Origin: Novosphingobium sediminicola
GTDB taxonomy: Bacteria > Pseudomonadota > Alphaproteobacteria > Sphingomonadales > Sphingomonadaceae
Reading direction: 5' to 3'
NCBI RefSeq assembly: GCF_014196525.1
Contig: NZ_JACIDX010000002.1
Location: 248,001-312,000 of the forward strand
Length of the DNA: 64,000 nucleotides
In this document: positions 26,669 to 34,847 of the stretch, piece by piece
Position numbering within the stretch: the stretch's first letter is position 1
How the letters are laid out: each line of letters begins with the position of its first letter
The notes under the pieces: model-generated
Told to the model about the DNA's origin: nothing
The model's database searches: none
The model's input: only the letters and a program-made list of their open reading frames with translations
Translations under genes and position numbers: made by a program

Positions 26669-27451
26669 TTAGCGGCCCTGCCATTGGGCTGCGCGTTTCT
26701 CGACAAAGGCCGCCATGCCCTCGGCCTTGTCGGCGCTGGCGGTCAGGATCTGGAACAGGCGGCGTTCGTGCAGCAGGCCCTGATCCAGCGTGGTTTCAAA
26801 GGCGGCATTGACCATTTCCTTGTTCGCAATAGCGGCCATGCGGGGCATCTCGGCAATGGTCTGCGCGGTTTTCAGCGCATCGTCGAGCAAGTCGGCCAGC
26901 GGCACGATGCGCGCCACCAGACCGGCGCTCTCGGCCTCCACCGCGCCCATCATCCGCCCGGTCAGGCACATTTCCATCGCCTTGGCCTTGCCCACCGCGC
27001 GGGTCAGGCGCTGTGATCCGCCCATGCCGGGGGCCACGCCCAGCTTGATCTCGGGCTGGCCGAACTTGGCGGTGTCGGCGGCCAGAATGAAATCGGCCAT
27101 CATCGCCAGTTCGCAGCCCCCGCCCAGCGCAAAGCCATTGACCGCCGCGATCCACGGCTTGCGCGTGGTCTTGACCAGTTTGGCCTGCCAGTCGGCGAAG
27201 AAATCCTGCAGGAAGAAGTCGGCGGCGGGCTTGTCGGCCATTTCCTTAATGTCGGCCCCGGCGGCAAAGGCCTTCTCACCGCTGCCCGTCAGCACGGCGC
27301 AGCCCTGCGTCTCATCGGCCTCAAAGGCGGCAAAGGCGGCGACCAGTTCGGCGCAGACCTGCGAGTTGAGCGCATTGAGCGCCTTGGGCCGGTTGAGCGT
27401 GATGAGCGTGACCGCGCCCTTTTGTTCAACCAGGATCGTCTCAAAGCTCAT
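26669..27451 (-). CDS. Enoyl-CoA hydratase (valine operon)
   Basis: Crotonase-fold hydratase of 260 residues, expected to hydrate methacrylyl-CoA to 3-hydroxyisobutyryl-CoA. Oxyanion-hole sequences [10 protein letters not shown] and [17 protein letters not shown] are intact, and both catalytic glutamates are in place ([24 protein letters not shown]). The ATG at 27451 overlaps the upstream stop (ATGA), which decides the start; the frame is open further upstream but inside the neighbouring gene. Member of the five-gene valine operon. Confidence 0.95.
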   Translation of the reverse strand: MSFETILVEQKGAVTLITLNRPKALNALNSQVCAELVAAFAAFEADETQGCAVLTGSGEKAFAAGADIKEMADKPAADFFLQDFFADWQAKLVKTTRKPWIAAVNGFALGGGCELAMMADFILAADTAKFGQPEIKLGVAPGMGGSQRLTRAVGKAKAMEMCLTGRMMGAVEAESAGLVARIVPLADLLDDALKTAQTIAEMPRMAAIANKEMVNAAFETTLDQGLLHERRLFQILTASADKAEGMAAFVEKRAAQWQGR

Positions 27452-28527
27452 AGAGGTTTCCATTCTTCCAACGCTGATAGTGGGGCGAAGATAGCGTCCA
27501 GCATGGCCTCGGTCACCTGCTCGGGGCGGGGCGGGCTCCATGCGGGGGCATTATCCTTGTCGACGATCACCGCGCGCACCCCTTCGGCAAAATCGGGCAG
27601 CATCAGCACGCGCGAGCCGATCCGGTATTCCATGGCCATATTGGCGGCGAAATCGGGCAGGGTCAGGCTGGTCGCCAATTGGCGCAAGGCAACCTTGCAG
27701 GTGGTCGGGCTTTTGGTGCGGATGGTGGCCAGAGTGCGGGCGGCAAAGGCGCCACTATCCTCCTCCAGCGCGGCCAGAATGTCCTCCAGCCGGTCGCTGG
27801 CGAACAACCGGGCGATGTCGGCGGCATGGTCGGCCAGCGCGGGGGCGGGCGGCGTGACGGACAGCGCATTGAACACCGCCTCTGGCGCCTCGCCTGCAAT
27901 GATCCGCGCCTTGGCCTCGCTCAGGCTCTGCGCGGGTAGATAATGCGTTGCCAATCCGGCCCAGACGCATTCCGCCCCATCCAGCCGAGCGCCGGTCAAC
28001 GCCAGATATTGCCCCAACCGCCCCGCAAGGCGCGAGAGATACCACCCCCCGCCAACATCGGGAAACAGGCCGATCCCGCTCTCGGGCATGGCCAGCCTTG
28101 TGTTTTCCGTCGCCACGCGCAAACCCGCCGGGCCGCTGATGCCCACGCCACCGCCCATAGTGATGCCGTCCATAAAGGCCACCACCGGCTTGCCATCCTC
28201 GCCGCCGCCATAGGCAAAGATCAGATGGTTGAGCTGATATTCCTCGTAAAAGAACCGACGCCCCAGCGCCCCGCCATCGCTCAGCGCCGATTGGCGCAGC
28301 AGGTTGATATCGCCCCCGGCGCAAAAGCCGCGCGACAGTTTGGGGTCGCCAGCAGGGTCAACCGCATGGTCGATCATCACCGCGCCCACCGCAGGATCAT
28401 CACGCCATGCCAACAAGGCGACCGTCATTGCCCTCACCATATCCAGCGTCAGCGCATGGATCGCGCGCGGGCGGTTAAGCGAAAGCAGGCCCGTACGCCC
28501 CTCGACCCGTGTCAGAACCTCGCTCAT
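27448..28527 (-). CDS. 3-hydroxyisobutyryl-CoA hydrolase
   Basis: Crotonase-superfamily thioesterase of 359 residues that releases 3-hydroxyisobutyrate from its CoA ester in valine breakdown. The length and the motifs [21 protein letters not shown] and [20 protein letters not shown] distinguish it from ordinary enoyl-CoA hydratases and match the HIBCH family. It overlaps the acyl-CoA dehydrogenase stop upstream and the enoyl-CoA hydratase start downstream by four bases each, so translation across the operon is coupled. Confidence 0.95.
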   Translation of the reverse strand: MSEVLTRVEGRTGLLSLNRPRAIHALTLDMVRAMTVALLAWRDDPAVGAVMIDHAVDPAGDPKLSRGFCAGGDINLLRQSALSDGGALGRRFFYEEYQLNHLIFAYGGGEDGKPVVAFMDGITMGGGVGISGPAGLRVATENTRLAMPESGIGLFPDVGGGWYLSRLAGRLGQYLALTGARLDGAECVWAGLATHYLPAQSLSEAKARIIAGEAPEAVFNALSVTPPAPALADHAADIARLFASDRLEDILAALEEDSGAFAARTLATIRTKSPTTCKVALRQLATSLTLPDFAANMAMEYRIGSRVLMLPDFAEGVRAVIVDKDNAPAWSPPRPEQVTEAMLDAIFAPLSALEEWKPL

Positions 28528-29666
28528 TTCAGCAGATCCCGCGCGATGATCATGCGCATGATTTCATTGGTCCCTTCCAGAATGCGGTGAACGCGCAGGT
28601 CGCGCCAGAAGCGCTCGATGGGGTAATCACGCAGATAGCCGTAGCCGCCAAACATCTGCAGGGCGCGGTCCACCACGCTCGACCCGGTATCGGTGGCGAA
28701 ACGCTTGGCCATGGCGGCAAAGGCGGTCTTGTCGGGTGCGCCCGCGCTCACCTTGCCCGCAGCGGTGTAGAGCAGCGCGCGCGCCGCCTCCAGTTCGGTG
28801 GCCATATCGGCCAGAACAAATTGCGTGTTCTGAAAATCAGCGATCGCCTTGCCGAATTGCTTGCGGTCCTTGGTATATTGCACCGCCTCGTCAAGGCAGC
28901 GCTGCGCTCCGCCCAGCGAGGCCGCGCCGATATTGACCCGCCCGCCGTCGATCCCGGCCATGGCAATTTTGAAGCCGTCGCCCTCCTCGCCCAGCCGGTT
29001 TTCCACCGGCACGCGCACATCCTCAAGGATCACCTGCGCGGTGGGCGAGGCGTTCCAGCCCAGCTTGCGCTCCGGGGCGCCAAAGGACAGACCCGGCGTG
29101 CCCTTTTCCACCAGCAAGCAGGAGATTCCTTTGGCTCCGGCCTCGCCTGTGCGGACCATGATGAGATAGACATCATTCACCCCCGCGCCGGAAATGAACT
29201 GTTTGGTGCCGTTCAGCACATAATGATCGCCATCCCGCCGCGCCGTGGTGCGCAGCGCGGCGGCATCCGATCCGCTGCCCGGCTCGGTCAGGCAATAGGA
29301 GGCGAGCTTGTCCATCCCCACCAGACCGGGCAGATATCGCGCCCGAAGCGCCTCGCCGCCGAAACGGTCGATCATCCATGCGGCCATATTGTGGATCGAG
29401 ACGAAAGCCGCCGTGGCCGGGCAACCATAGGCAAGCGCCTCGATCACCAGCGCCGCCTCCAGCCGCCCCAGACCGATGCCCCCGCTCTCCTCACGCACAT
29501 AGATCGCGCCAAAGCCCATTTCGCCCGCCGCGCTCATGACTTCGCGGGGGAAGTGATGCTCCTCGTCCCACCGCGCCGCGTGGGGCGTGATCGCGGAGGC
29601 GGTGAACCGGGCGGCGGCCTCCTGTATCGATAGCTGATCCTCGTTGAGCGCAAAGGCGTCGGTCAT
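28524..29666 (-). CDS. Isobutyryl-CoA dehydrogenase (acyl-CoA dehydrogenase)
   Basis: FAD enzyme of 380 residues converting isobutyryl-CoA to methacrylyl-CoA. Family signatures: YCLTEPGSGSDAAALRTTA near the substrate/FAD site, QFGKAIADFQNTQFVLADMA, and the C-terminal YGYLRDYPIERFWRDLRVHRILEGTNEIMR with the catalytic glutamate in that last block. AGGATGCC precedes the ATG. Assignment to isobutyryl-CoA rather than another short branched acyl-CoA rests on its place between mmsA and the HIBCH gene. Confidence 0.93.
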   Translation of the reverse strand: MTDAFALNEDQLSIQEAAARFTASAITPHAARWDEEHHFPREVMSAAGEMGFGAIYVREESGGIGLGRLEAALVIEALAYGCPATAAFVSIHNMAAWMIDRFGGEALRARYLPGLVGMDKLASYCLTEPGSGSDAAALRTTARRDGDHYVLNGTKQFISGAGVNDVYLIMVRTGEAGAKGISCLLVEKGTPGLSFGAPERKLGWNASPTAQVILEDVRVPVENRLGEEGDGFKIAMAGIDGGRVNIGAASLGGAQRCLDEAVQYTKDRKQFGKAIADFQNTQFVLADMATELEAARALLYTAAGKVSAGAPDKTAFAAMAKRFATDTGSSVVDRALQMFGGYGYLRDYPIERFWRDLRVHRILEGTNEIMRMIIARDLLK

Positions 29667-29684
29667 GGCATCCTATGTCCTGTC

Positions 29685-31181
29685 TCAGCCCATGGTAGGG
29701 ATGATAAATGCATTCCCGCCCTCAGGCGTGCTGTCGGGCCAACGCGCAGTGATGGTCTTGATTTTGGTCCAGAACTTGACGCCCTCCATACCATGCTGAT
29801 TGGTATCGCCAAAGGCGCTGCGTTTCCATCCGCCAAATGTATGATAGGCCACCGGCACCGGGATCGGCACATTGATGCCCACCATGCCGACATTGACCCG
29901 TGCGGCAAATTCGCGCGCAGCATGACCGTTGCGGGTAAAAATCGCCACGCCATTGCCATATTGATGCTTGCTGGGCAGGGAAAGCGCGGTTTCGAAATCG
30001 GCCGCGCGCACGATCTGCAGCACCGGGCCGAAGATTTCATTGTGATAGCTGCTCATGCCGGGCGTCACATGGTCGATCAGCGTGGGGCCGACATAGAAGC
30101 CGCCCTCCAGCCCCTGCGGCGTGAAATTGCGGCCGTCGACAAGGATCTGGCCGCCTTCTTCCTCGCATTTCGTAATCCACTCCTCGACCCGCGCCTTGTG
30201 CTGGGCGGTGACGACGGGGCCGTAATGGGCCGAATCATCAAGGCTGGCCCCCACATTGAGCGCGGCGATTTCGGGCAGCAGCTTCTCGATCAGGCGTTCT
30301 GCCGTCCCCTCGCCCACCGGCACCACCACGGGCAGCGCCATGCAGCGTTCGCCCGCCGAACCAAAGGCCGCGCCGACCAGATCGACCACCGCCTTGTCAA
30401 TATCGGCATCGGGCATGATGATGCCGTGGTTCTTGGCGCCGCCCATCGCCTGGACGCGCTTGCCGTTGGCCGCGCCCCGCTGATAGACGTAATTGGCAAT
30501 ATCGGAGGAACCGACAAAACTGATCGCGCCGATGGCGGGATGGTCAAGGATCGCGTCCACCATCTCCTTGTCGCCATGCACGCATTGCAGGATGCCTTCG
30601 GGCGCGCCTGCCTCCAGCATCAGTTCGACAAGGCGCACCGGGACCGAGGGATCGCGTTCCGAAGGTTTCAGGATAAAGGCATTGCCGCAGGCGATGGCCA
30701 CGCCGAACATCCACATCGGGATCATGCCGGGGAAGTTGAAAGGCGTGATACCCGCGCCGATGCCGATGGGCTGGCGCATCGAATAGACGTCGATGCCCGG
30801 CCCAGCGCCATTGGTATATTCACCCTTGAGCGCATGAGGGATGCCGCAGGCGAATTCCACCACTTCCAGCCCGCGCTGAATGTCACCTTTGGCGTCGGCC
30901 ACCACCTTGCCATGTTCGCTGGCCAGCAATTCGGCCAGTTCCTGCATATTGGCTTCGACAAGGCGTTTGAATTCGAACATCACGCGGGCGCGGCGCTGGG
31001 GGTTGGTGGCGGCCCAAGCCGGCTGCGCGGCCTGCGCCGCGGCCACCGCGCGGTCGAGCAGCGCGGCATCGCCCAGCGCCACCTCGGCCTGCACAGCGCC
31101 CGTTGAAGGGTTGAAAACCGGAGCCTTGCGCGCCGGAGCCGCGCCCGAACCGCCAACGATCAGATGGTCGATAAAACGCAC
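29685..31181 (-). CDS. mmsA: Methylmalonate-semialdehyde dehydrogenase (CoA-acylating)
   Basis: Converts methylmalonate semialdehyde to propionyl-CoA, last step of the distal valine pathway. 498 residues with the ALDH fold: FNFPGMIPMWMFGVAIACGN, FVGSSDIANYVY and the catalytic cysteine in GSAGERCMALPVVV, followed by IFGPVLQIVRA. I place the start at the GTG at 31181 (VRFIDHLIVGG), with GGAAGG upstream and the length normal for MmsA; a start at 31229 would add 16 residues of poor composition. First gene of the valine operon, divergent from a LysR regulator that probably controls it. Confidence 0.96.
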   Translation of the reverse strand: MRFIDHLIVGGSGAAPARKAPVFNPSTGAVQAEVALGDAALLDRAVAAAQAAQPAWAATNPQRRARVMFEFKRLVEANMQELAELLASEHGKVVADAKGDIQRGLEVVEFACGIPHALKGEYTNGAGPGIDVYSMRQPIGIGAGITPFNFPGMIPMWMFGVAIACGNAFILKPSERDPSVPVRLVELMLEAGAPEGILQCVHGDKEMVDAILDHPAIGAISFVGSSDIANYVYQRGAANGKRVQAMGGAKNHGIIMPDADIDKAVVDLVGAAFGSAGERCMALPVVVPVGEGTAERLIEKLLPEIAALNVGASLDDSAHYGPVVTAQHKARVEEWITKCEEEGGQILVDGRNFTPQGLEGGFYVGPTLIDHVTPGMSSYHNEIFGPVLQIVRAADFETALSLPSKHQYGNGVAIFTRNGHAAREFAARVNVGMVGINVPIPVPVAYHTFGGWKRSAFGDTNQHGMEGVKFWTKIKTITARWPDSTPEGGNAFIIPTMG

Positions 31182-31251
31182 TTCCGCATCCTTCCCATTT
31201 CTTGATTTCCCCCATTTGTATTGCCTCAAAAATGACTGGCAACAGACATTA

Positions 31252-32166
31252 ATGCCCGTTAGACCTGCAAAAATGCAGGTAACCGACTGGAGCGATTTTC
31301 AAGCCTTTCTGGCCGTGGCGCGCACCGGGCAACTGGCGCGGGCCGGGCGCATGATGGGCATGGACGCCACCACCATCGCTCGCCGCCTGCGCCGGTTGGA
31401 AGGCCAGATGGGCGCCACCCTGTTCGAACAGACGCGCGAGGGCCAGATCCTGACGCTGGCGGGCGAAAAGCTCCTGGCGGTGGTCGAGCAGATGGCCATG
31501 GCCAGCAGCGAACTGGAAAGTGCCAATTCCCCCTCCGGCCCCACCGGCAGCGTGCGAATCAGCGTGTCGGAAGGCTTTGGCAGTTGGGTCGTGGCGCGGC
31601 ATCTGGGGGGGTTTGCCGCGCGCTATCCGGGATTGACGGTCGATCTGGTCGCCTCCAGCGGTTTTCTCAGCCCCTCGCGGCGCGAGGCTGATATTGCCGT
31701 GCTGCTCTCACGCCCGAAAACCGGGCCGCTGATCGCGCGCAAATTGTCCAATTATGCGCTGCGCCTCTATGCCAGCCCGACCTATCTGGCCGGGCGCAAG
31801 CCCATTCTGGCGCCGACGGACCTGCGGCAGGGGCATCAGTTGATCGGCTATGTTCCCGAACTGATCTATGCCCCCGAACTCAATTATCTGGGCGATATTG
31901 ACGCCAGCCTGGCCGCCACTTTGCGCTCGACCTCGATCCTGGCCCAGCACAGTATGTTGATATCCCACGCCGGGGTCGGGGTCCTGCCCTGTTTTATCGG
32001 CGATGCCGATCCCTTGCTGGTGCGCGTTCTGCCCGCCCATGTCATCACCCGCAGCTTCTGGCTGGTAACGCATAAGGATACCCATGGGCTGCAACGCATC
32101 CGCGCCACCATCGACTGGCTCAGCGAGATCGTGAAGCTGGATGCGCGGCTGTTTGCCGGGGTTTAA
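31252..32166 (+). CDS. LysR family regulator, probable regulator of the mms operon
   Basis: Transcription factor of about 304 residues. N-terminal winged helix (WSDFQAFLAVARTGQLARAGRMMGMDATTIARRLRRLEGQMGATL-type block, about 10-65) and a C-terminal effector-binding domain (about 95-290, SVRISVSEGFGSWVV; HAGVGVLPCFIGD). The start is either the ATG at 31252 or the one at 31273; neither has a good ribosome binding site. A perfect inverted repeat at 31263-31280 overlaps the second ATG. Being divergent from mmsA with about 70 bases between, it is the natural candidate to sense a valine intermediate; this is inferred from position. Confidence 0.9.
   Translation: MPVRPAKMQVTDWSDFQAFLAVARTGQLARAGRMMGMDATTIARRLRRLEGQMGATLFEQTREGQILTLAGEKLLAVVEQMAMASSELESANSPSGPTGSVRISVSEGFGSWVVARHLGGFAARYPGLTVDLVASSGFLSPSRREADIAVLLSRPKTGPLIARKLSNYALRLYASPTYLAGRKPILAPTDLRQGHQLIGYVPELIYAPELNYLGDIDASLAATLRSTSILAQHSMLISHAGVGVLPCFIGDADPLLVRVLPAHVITRSFWLVTHKDTHGLQRIRATIDWLSEIVKLDARLFAGV
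31263..31280. promoter_or_regulatory. Inverted repeat at the start of the LysR gene
   Basis: ACCTGCA (31263-31269) and TGCAGGT (31274-31280) form perfect seven-base arms around AAAA. The repeat covers the alternative ATG at 31273. It may be the operator through which the LysR protein controls itself and the divergent mmsA operon, or a hairpin affecting its translation. Confidence 0.5.
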
Positions 32167-32255
32167 TCGCCGTGCCAGAGCGCATGATAGCGATGGCGGA
32201 CAGCGACCTCGGATGTAGCGAGCAACAGCCGCCACAGATGAGATAGCGCGCTCAT
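32163..32255 (-). CDS. Possible 30-residue protein coupled to argO
   Basis: The ATG at 32253-32255 overlaps the argO stop (ATGA on the minus strand), the same arrangement used by true operon pairs here, and the frame ends at 32163 overlapping the convergent LysR stop. The product, MSALSHLWRLLLATSEVAVR and ten more residues, would have an amphipathic, Arg/His-rich character. I do not recognise it. Overlap with two stops may be accidental, so this is tentative. Confidence 0.3.
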   Translation of the reverse strand: MSALSHLWRLLLATSEVAVRHRYHALWHGD

Positions 32256-32872
32256 GTCGCAACCCTCCCGACCAGAGTGACCGCCAGCGTCAGCATCGTC
32301 ACCCCTACGATGCCGTCCAGCACCCGCCAAGCCGCAGGGCGGGAGAACACAGGCGTCAGAATGCGCGCGCCATAGCCAAGGCCGACGAACCAGAGGATGC
32401 TGGCACTGGCCGCCCCTGCGACGAACACCGGACGCAGAGCAGGCGCTTGGGCAGAGCCTGCCGCTCCCATCAGCAGCACCGTGTCGAGATAGACATGCGG
32501 ATTGAGAAAGGTGAAAGCCGCCGTCGTCGCCAGCGCGCGGCCCAAGGTCACGCTGACTTGGGCGGTCACGGCCATGGCCTCGGGCGCCATCATCCGGGCA
32601 AAAGCCTTGATCGCATACCAGCCCAGAAACAGCGCCCCGCCGATGGTCAGCGCCATCGTCAATTGCGGCATGGCGCCCAGCAAGGCACCCACCCCACCCA
32701 CACCCGCCGCAATCAGCAGCGCATCGGCCGCGCCGCAAAACAGCACGATCGGCCCGACATGCTCGCGTTTCAGCCCCTGTCGCAGGACGAAGAGGTTTTG
32801 CGCACCAATCGCCATGATAAGCGCCGCCGACATGGCAAAACCGGTGAGGAAGGAGGGGAGGATGTTTGTCAT
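32252..32872 (-). CDS. argO: LysE/ArgO family amino-acid exporter
   Basis: Inner-membrane exporter of 206 residues with about six hydrophobic segments, family of basic amino-acid exporters (arginine, lysine). Signature AIGAQNLFVLRQGLKREHV near the N-terminus and FTFLNPHVYLDTVLLMGA in the middle are characteristic. It is divergent from a LysR gene of the ArgP/LysG type with a 72-base promoter region between, exactly the argO/argP (lysE/lysG) arrangement, which supports both names. Substrate preference between arginine and lysine cannot be read from sequence. Confidence 0.9.
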   Translation of the reverse strand: MTNILPSFLTGFAMSAALIMAIGAQNLFVLRQGLKREHVGPIVLFCGAADALLIAAGVGGVGALLGAMPQLTMALTIGGALFLGWYAIKAFARMMAPEAMAVTAQVSVTLGRALATTAAFTFLNPHVYLDTVLLMGAAGSAQAPALRPVFVAGAASASILWFVGLGYGARILTPVFSRPAAWRVLDGIVGVTMLTLAVTLVGRVAT

Positions 32873-32924
32873 GGGGGCGCTATGACGCGGCAGCGTGGTT
32901 CAGGAAAACTTGTTCTGCTAATCT

Positions 32925-32945
32925 TGATGAAGTAAAACTTCATCA
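32925..32945. promoter_or_regulatory. Perfect inverted repeat between argO and argP
   Basis: TGATGAAGT (32925-32933) and ACTTCATCA (32937-32945) are perfect nine-base arms around AAA. The last A is the first base of the argP start codon. It occupies the place of the argP ribosome binding site, so a bound protein or an RNA hairpin would directly hinder argP translation; it is also placed to control argO. Confidence 0.6.
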
Positions 32946-33829
32946 TGCTTGATTATCCCGCCCTTGCCGCCGTCGCCTGCGTTGCCCGCGAAGGCAGTTT
33001 CGAACGCGCCGCCGAAAGGCTCGGCATCACCCCATCGGCGGTCTCGCAACGCGTCCGCGCGCTGGAGGAAAGGCTGGGCAGCATCCTGATCGTGCGGGGC
33101 CAGCCCTGCGTGGCAACCGATCTGGGCCATCGCCTGTGCGCCCATGTCGATCAGGTGCAATTGCTGGAGGCCGAATTGCGGCCCGCGCTGGCTCTGCCCA
33201 TGGACGCGCCGGTCACGCTGCGCATCGCGGTCAATTCCGACAGTATCGCCACATGGTTTCCGCAGGCCGCCGCCGATTTCGCCCGCACCACCGGCTATTT
33301 GCTCGACTTCATGATTGAGGATGAGGAGGTTACCGCCAACCGCCTGCGCTCCGGCGAGGTGCTGGCTGCGGTGTCCGCCGATCCGGGCGCGGTGCAGGGC
33401 TGCAAGACGGTGGAACTGGGCAGCCTTGAATATCAGGCCTGTTGCAGCCCCGATTTCGCCGCGCGCTATTTCCCCGATGGCGTGAATGAGGAAAGCCTGT
33501 CGCTCGCGCCATGCCTGCGTTTCGAGCGGCGCGACGGGCTGCAGGCGCGATGGGCGCGCGAAAGCCATGGTCTGGCGCTGAACGGGCCGATGCATTGGGT
33601 GCCGTCCACCTATGGTTTTCTGAACTTTGCGCTGGCCGGGATGGCATGGGGCATGCACCCCGCGATGATCTCGCGCCCGCTGGTCGAACAGGGCCTGCTG
33701 GTCGAGCTGACGCCCGACACGCCGCTTCGGGTCAAGCTTTACTGGACCGTCACACGCCTGCATGCCTCCGCGCTCAAGACGCTGACCGATGCGGTGCGGC
33801 GGGGGGCGGCGGAAAAATTGCTGCAATAG
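32945..33829 (+). CDS. argP: LysR family regulator of the ArgP/LysG type
   Basis: Transcription factor of 294 residues that in known cases activates the exporter gene argO/lysE in response to basic amino acids. N-terminal MLDYPALAAVACVAREGSFERAAERLGITPSAVSQRVRALEE-type helix-turn-helix is nearly diagnostic of ArgP; the effector domain follows (RIAVNSDSIATWFPQAA; FLNFALAGMAWGMHP). No Shine-Dalgarno sequence precedes the ATG: the upstream bases belong to the inverted repeat at 32925-32945. It is divergent from argO. Confidence 0.92.
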   Translation: MLDYPALAAVACVAREGSFERAAERLGITPSAVSQRVRALEERLGSILIVRGQPCVATDLGHRLCAHVDQVQLLEAELRPALALPMDAPVTLRIAVNSDSIATWFPQAAADFARTTGYLLDFMIEDEEVTANRLRSGEVLAAVSADPGAVQGCKTVELGSLEYQACCSPDFAARYFPDGVNEESLSLAPCLRFERRDGLQARWARESHGLALNGPMHWVPSTYGFLNFALAGMAWGMHPAMISRPLVEQGLLVELTPDTPLRVKLYWTVTRLHASALKTLTDAVRRGAAEKLLQ

Positions 33830-33856
33830 AGAGGCCTTGACAGGTGGGACGATTTC

Positions 33857-33880
33857 ATATCATGTTATATAACGCGATAT
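33857..33880. promoter_or_regulatory. MarR-type palindromic operator
   Basis: A 24-base dyad centred on TTATATAA: outer arms ATATC (33857-33861) and GATAT (33876-33880) and inner arms GTTAT/ATAAC; 10 of 12 positions pair. It lies just before the Shine-Dalgarno GGAG (33881-33884) of the MarR-GNAT gene, a normal place for an autoregulatory operator. Confidence 0.65.
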
Positions 33881-33890
33881 GGAGAATGTG

Positions 33891-34847
33891 ATGCGCGATG
33901 TGATTGCCGATATGGGCCCCGCCTTTCTGGGAAGCAGGCTCAAGCGTTTGGCCGAAAAGATGCAAGCGGGCGCGATGAGCACGATTGCCGATGCCGGATT
34001 GGCGATGCAGCCGGGCCATATGGCCGTGCTGGCGGCGCTGCGTGCGGGGCCGATGACGATCGGCCAACTGGCCGAAACCATCGGCATCAGCCAACCCGGC
34101 GTCACGCGCAGCGTGGGCCAGTTAGGCAATCTGGGCATCCTGGCCGATGCGCCCGCCGCCGATCAGCGCACAAGGCTGGTCGAATTGACCGAGGCGGGCC
34201 GCGCCGCCGCGCATCAGGCCGCCAGCGATCTGTGGCCCCGCATCGGCATGGCAGCGCAGGAATTGCTGGATGGATTTGAGGACCGCTTCATGGCCCAGAT
34301 CGCCGCCATCGAGCGCGCGCTGGACGAAGCCTCGATTGCCGAGCGCGCCGCCCGCGCCCGCCCCGACGGCTTGCGCCTGCGCGAATTCAGCGATGATCTG
34401 GCCCGCGATTTTCACGACATCAACGCGCAGTGGATCAACGCCATGTTCTCGCTGGAGGCCACCGACCGCGAGGTGCTGGAAAACCCGCGCGCGCGCATCA
34501 TCGAACCGGGCGGCGCGATCCTGTTCGTCGAGGCGCCCGGCCTTGGCGTGGTGGGGACCTGTGCGCTGCAAAAGACCGGCGCGTCCAGCTTCGAACTAAC
34601 CAAGATGGGGGTGCGCGAAAGTGCGCGCGGGCTGAAGGCCGGGGAATTCTTGCTCGACGCAATGATCGCGCGGGCGGGGGAAATGGGCGCCGATCCGCTC
34701 TATCTGCTGACCAATCGCAAATGCGCGGCGGCGATCCATCTCTATGAAAAGCTGGGCTTTACCCATGATGCCGAGATCATGGCCAGCTATGGCGCCCGCT
34801 ATGCGCGCTGCGATGTCGCCATGCGCTATACGGCGGGCGTAGCTTAA
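33891..34847 (+). CDS. MarR regulator fused to GNAT acetyltransferase
   Basis: Bifunctional protein of 318 residues. Residues about 10-140 form a MarR winged helix (QPGHMAVLAALRAGPMTIGQLAETIGISQPGVTRSVGQLG; DQRTRLVELTEAG), and about 150-315 a GNAT N-acetyltransferase domain (GTCALQKTGASSFELTKMGV; LLTNRKCAAAIHLYEKLGF, acetyl-CoA loop and final strands). I start at the ATG at 33891, with GGAG six bases upstream; an ATG at 33879 lies inside the operator. Its stop overlaps the convergent TolC gene by four bases. The acetylated substrate is unknown; proximity to the efflux operon suggests toxic-amine defence, but only by position. Confidence 0.93.
   Translation: MRDVIADMGPAFLGSRLKRLAEKMQAGAMSTIADAGLAMQPGHMAVLAALRAGPMTIGQLAETIGISQPGVTRSVGQLGNLGILADAPAADQRTRLVELTEAGRAAAHQAASDLWPRIGMAAQELLDGFEDRFMAQIAAIERALDEASIAERAARARPDGLRLREFSDDLARDFHDINAQWINAMFSLEATDREVLENPRARIIEPGGAILFVEAPGLGVVGTCALQKTGASSFELTKMGVRESARGLKAGEFLLDAMIARAGEMGADPLYLLTNRKCAAAIHLYEKLGFTHDAEIMASYGARYARCDVAMRYTAGVA

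Noticed and set aside
25232-27016. A plus-strand open frame of 594 codons running from the MFS gene into the valine operon
   Set aside because: It overlaps MFS, mmsB and enoyl-CoA hydratase genes in other frames and shows no domain.
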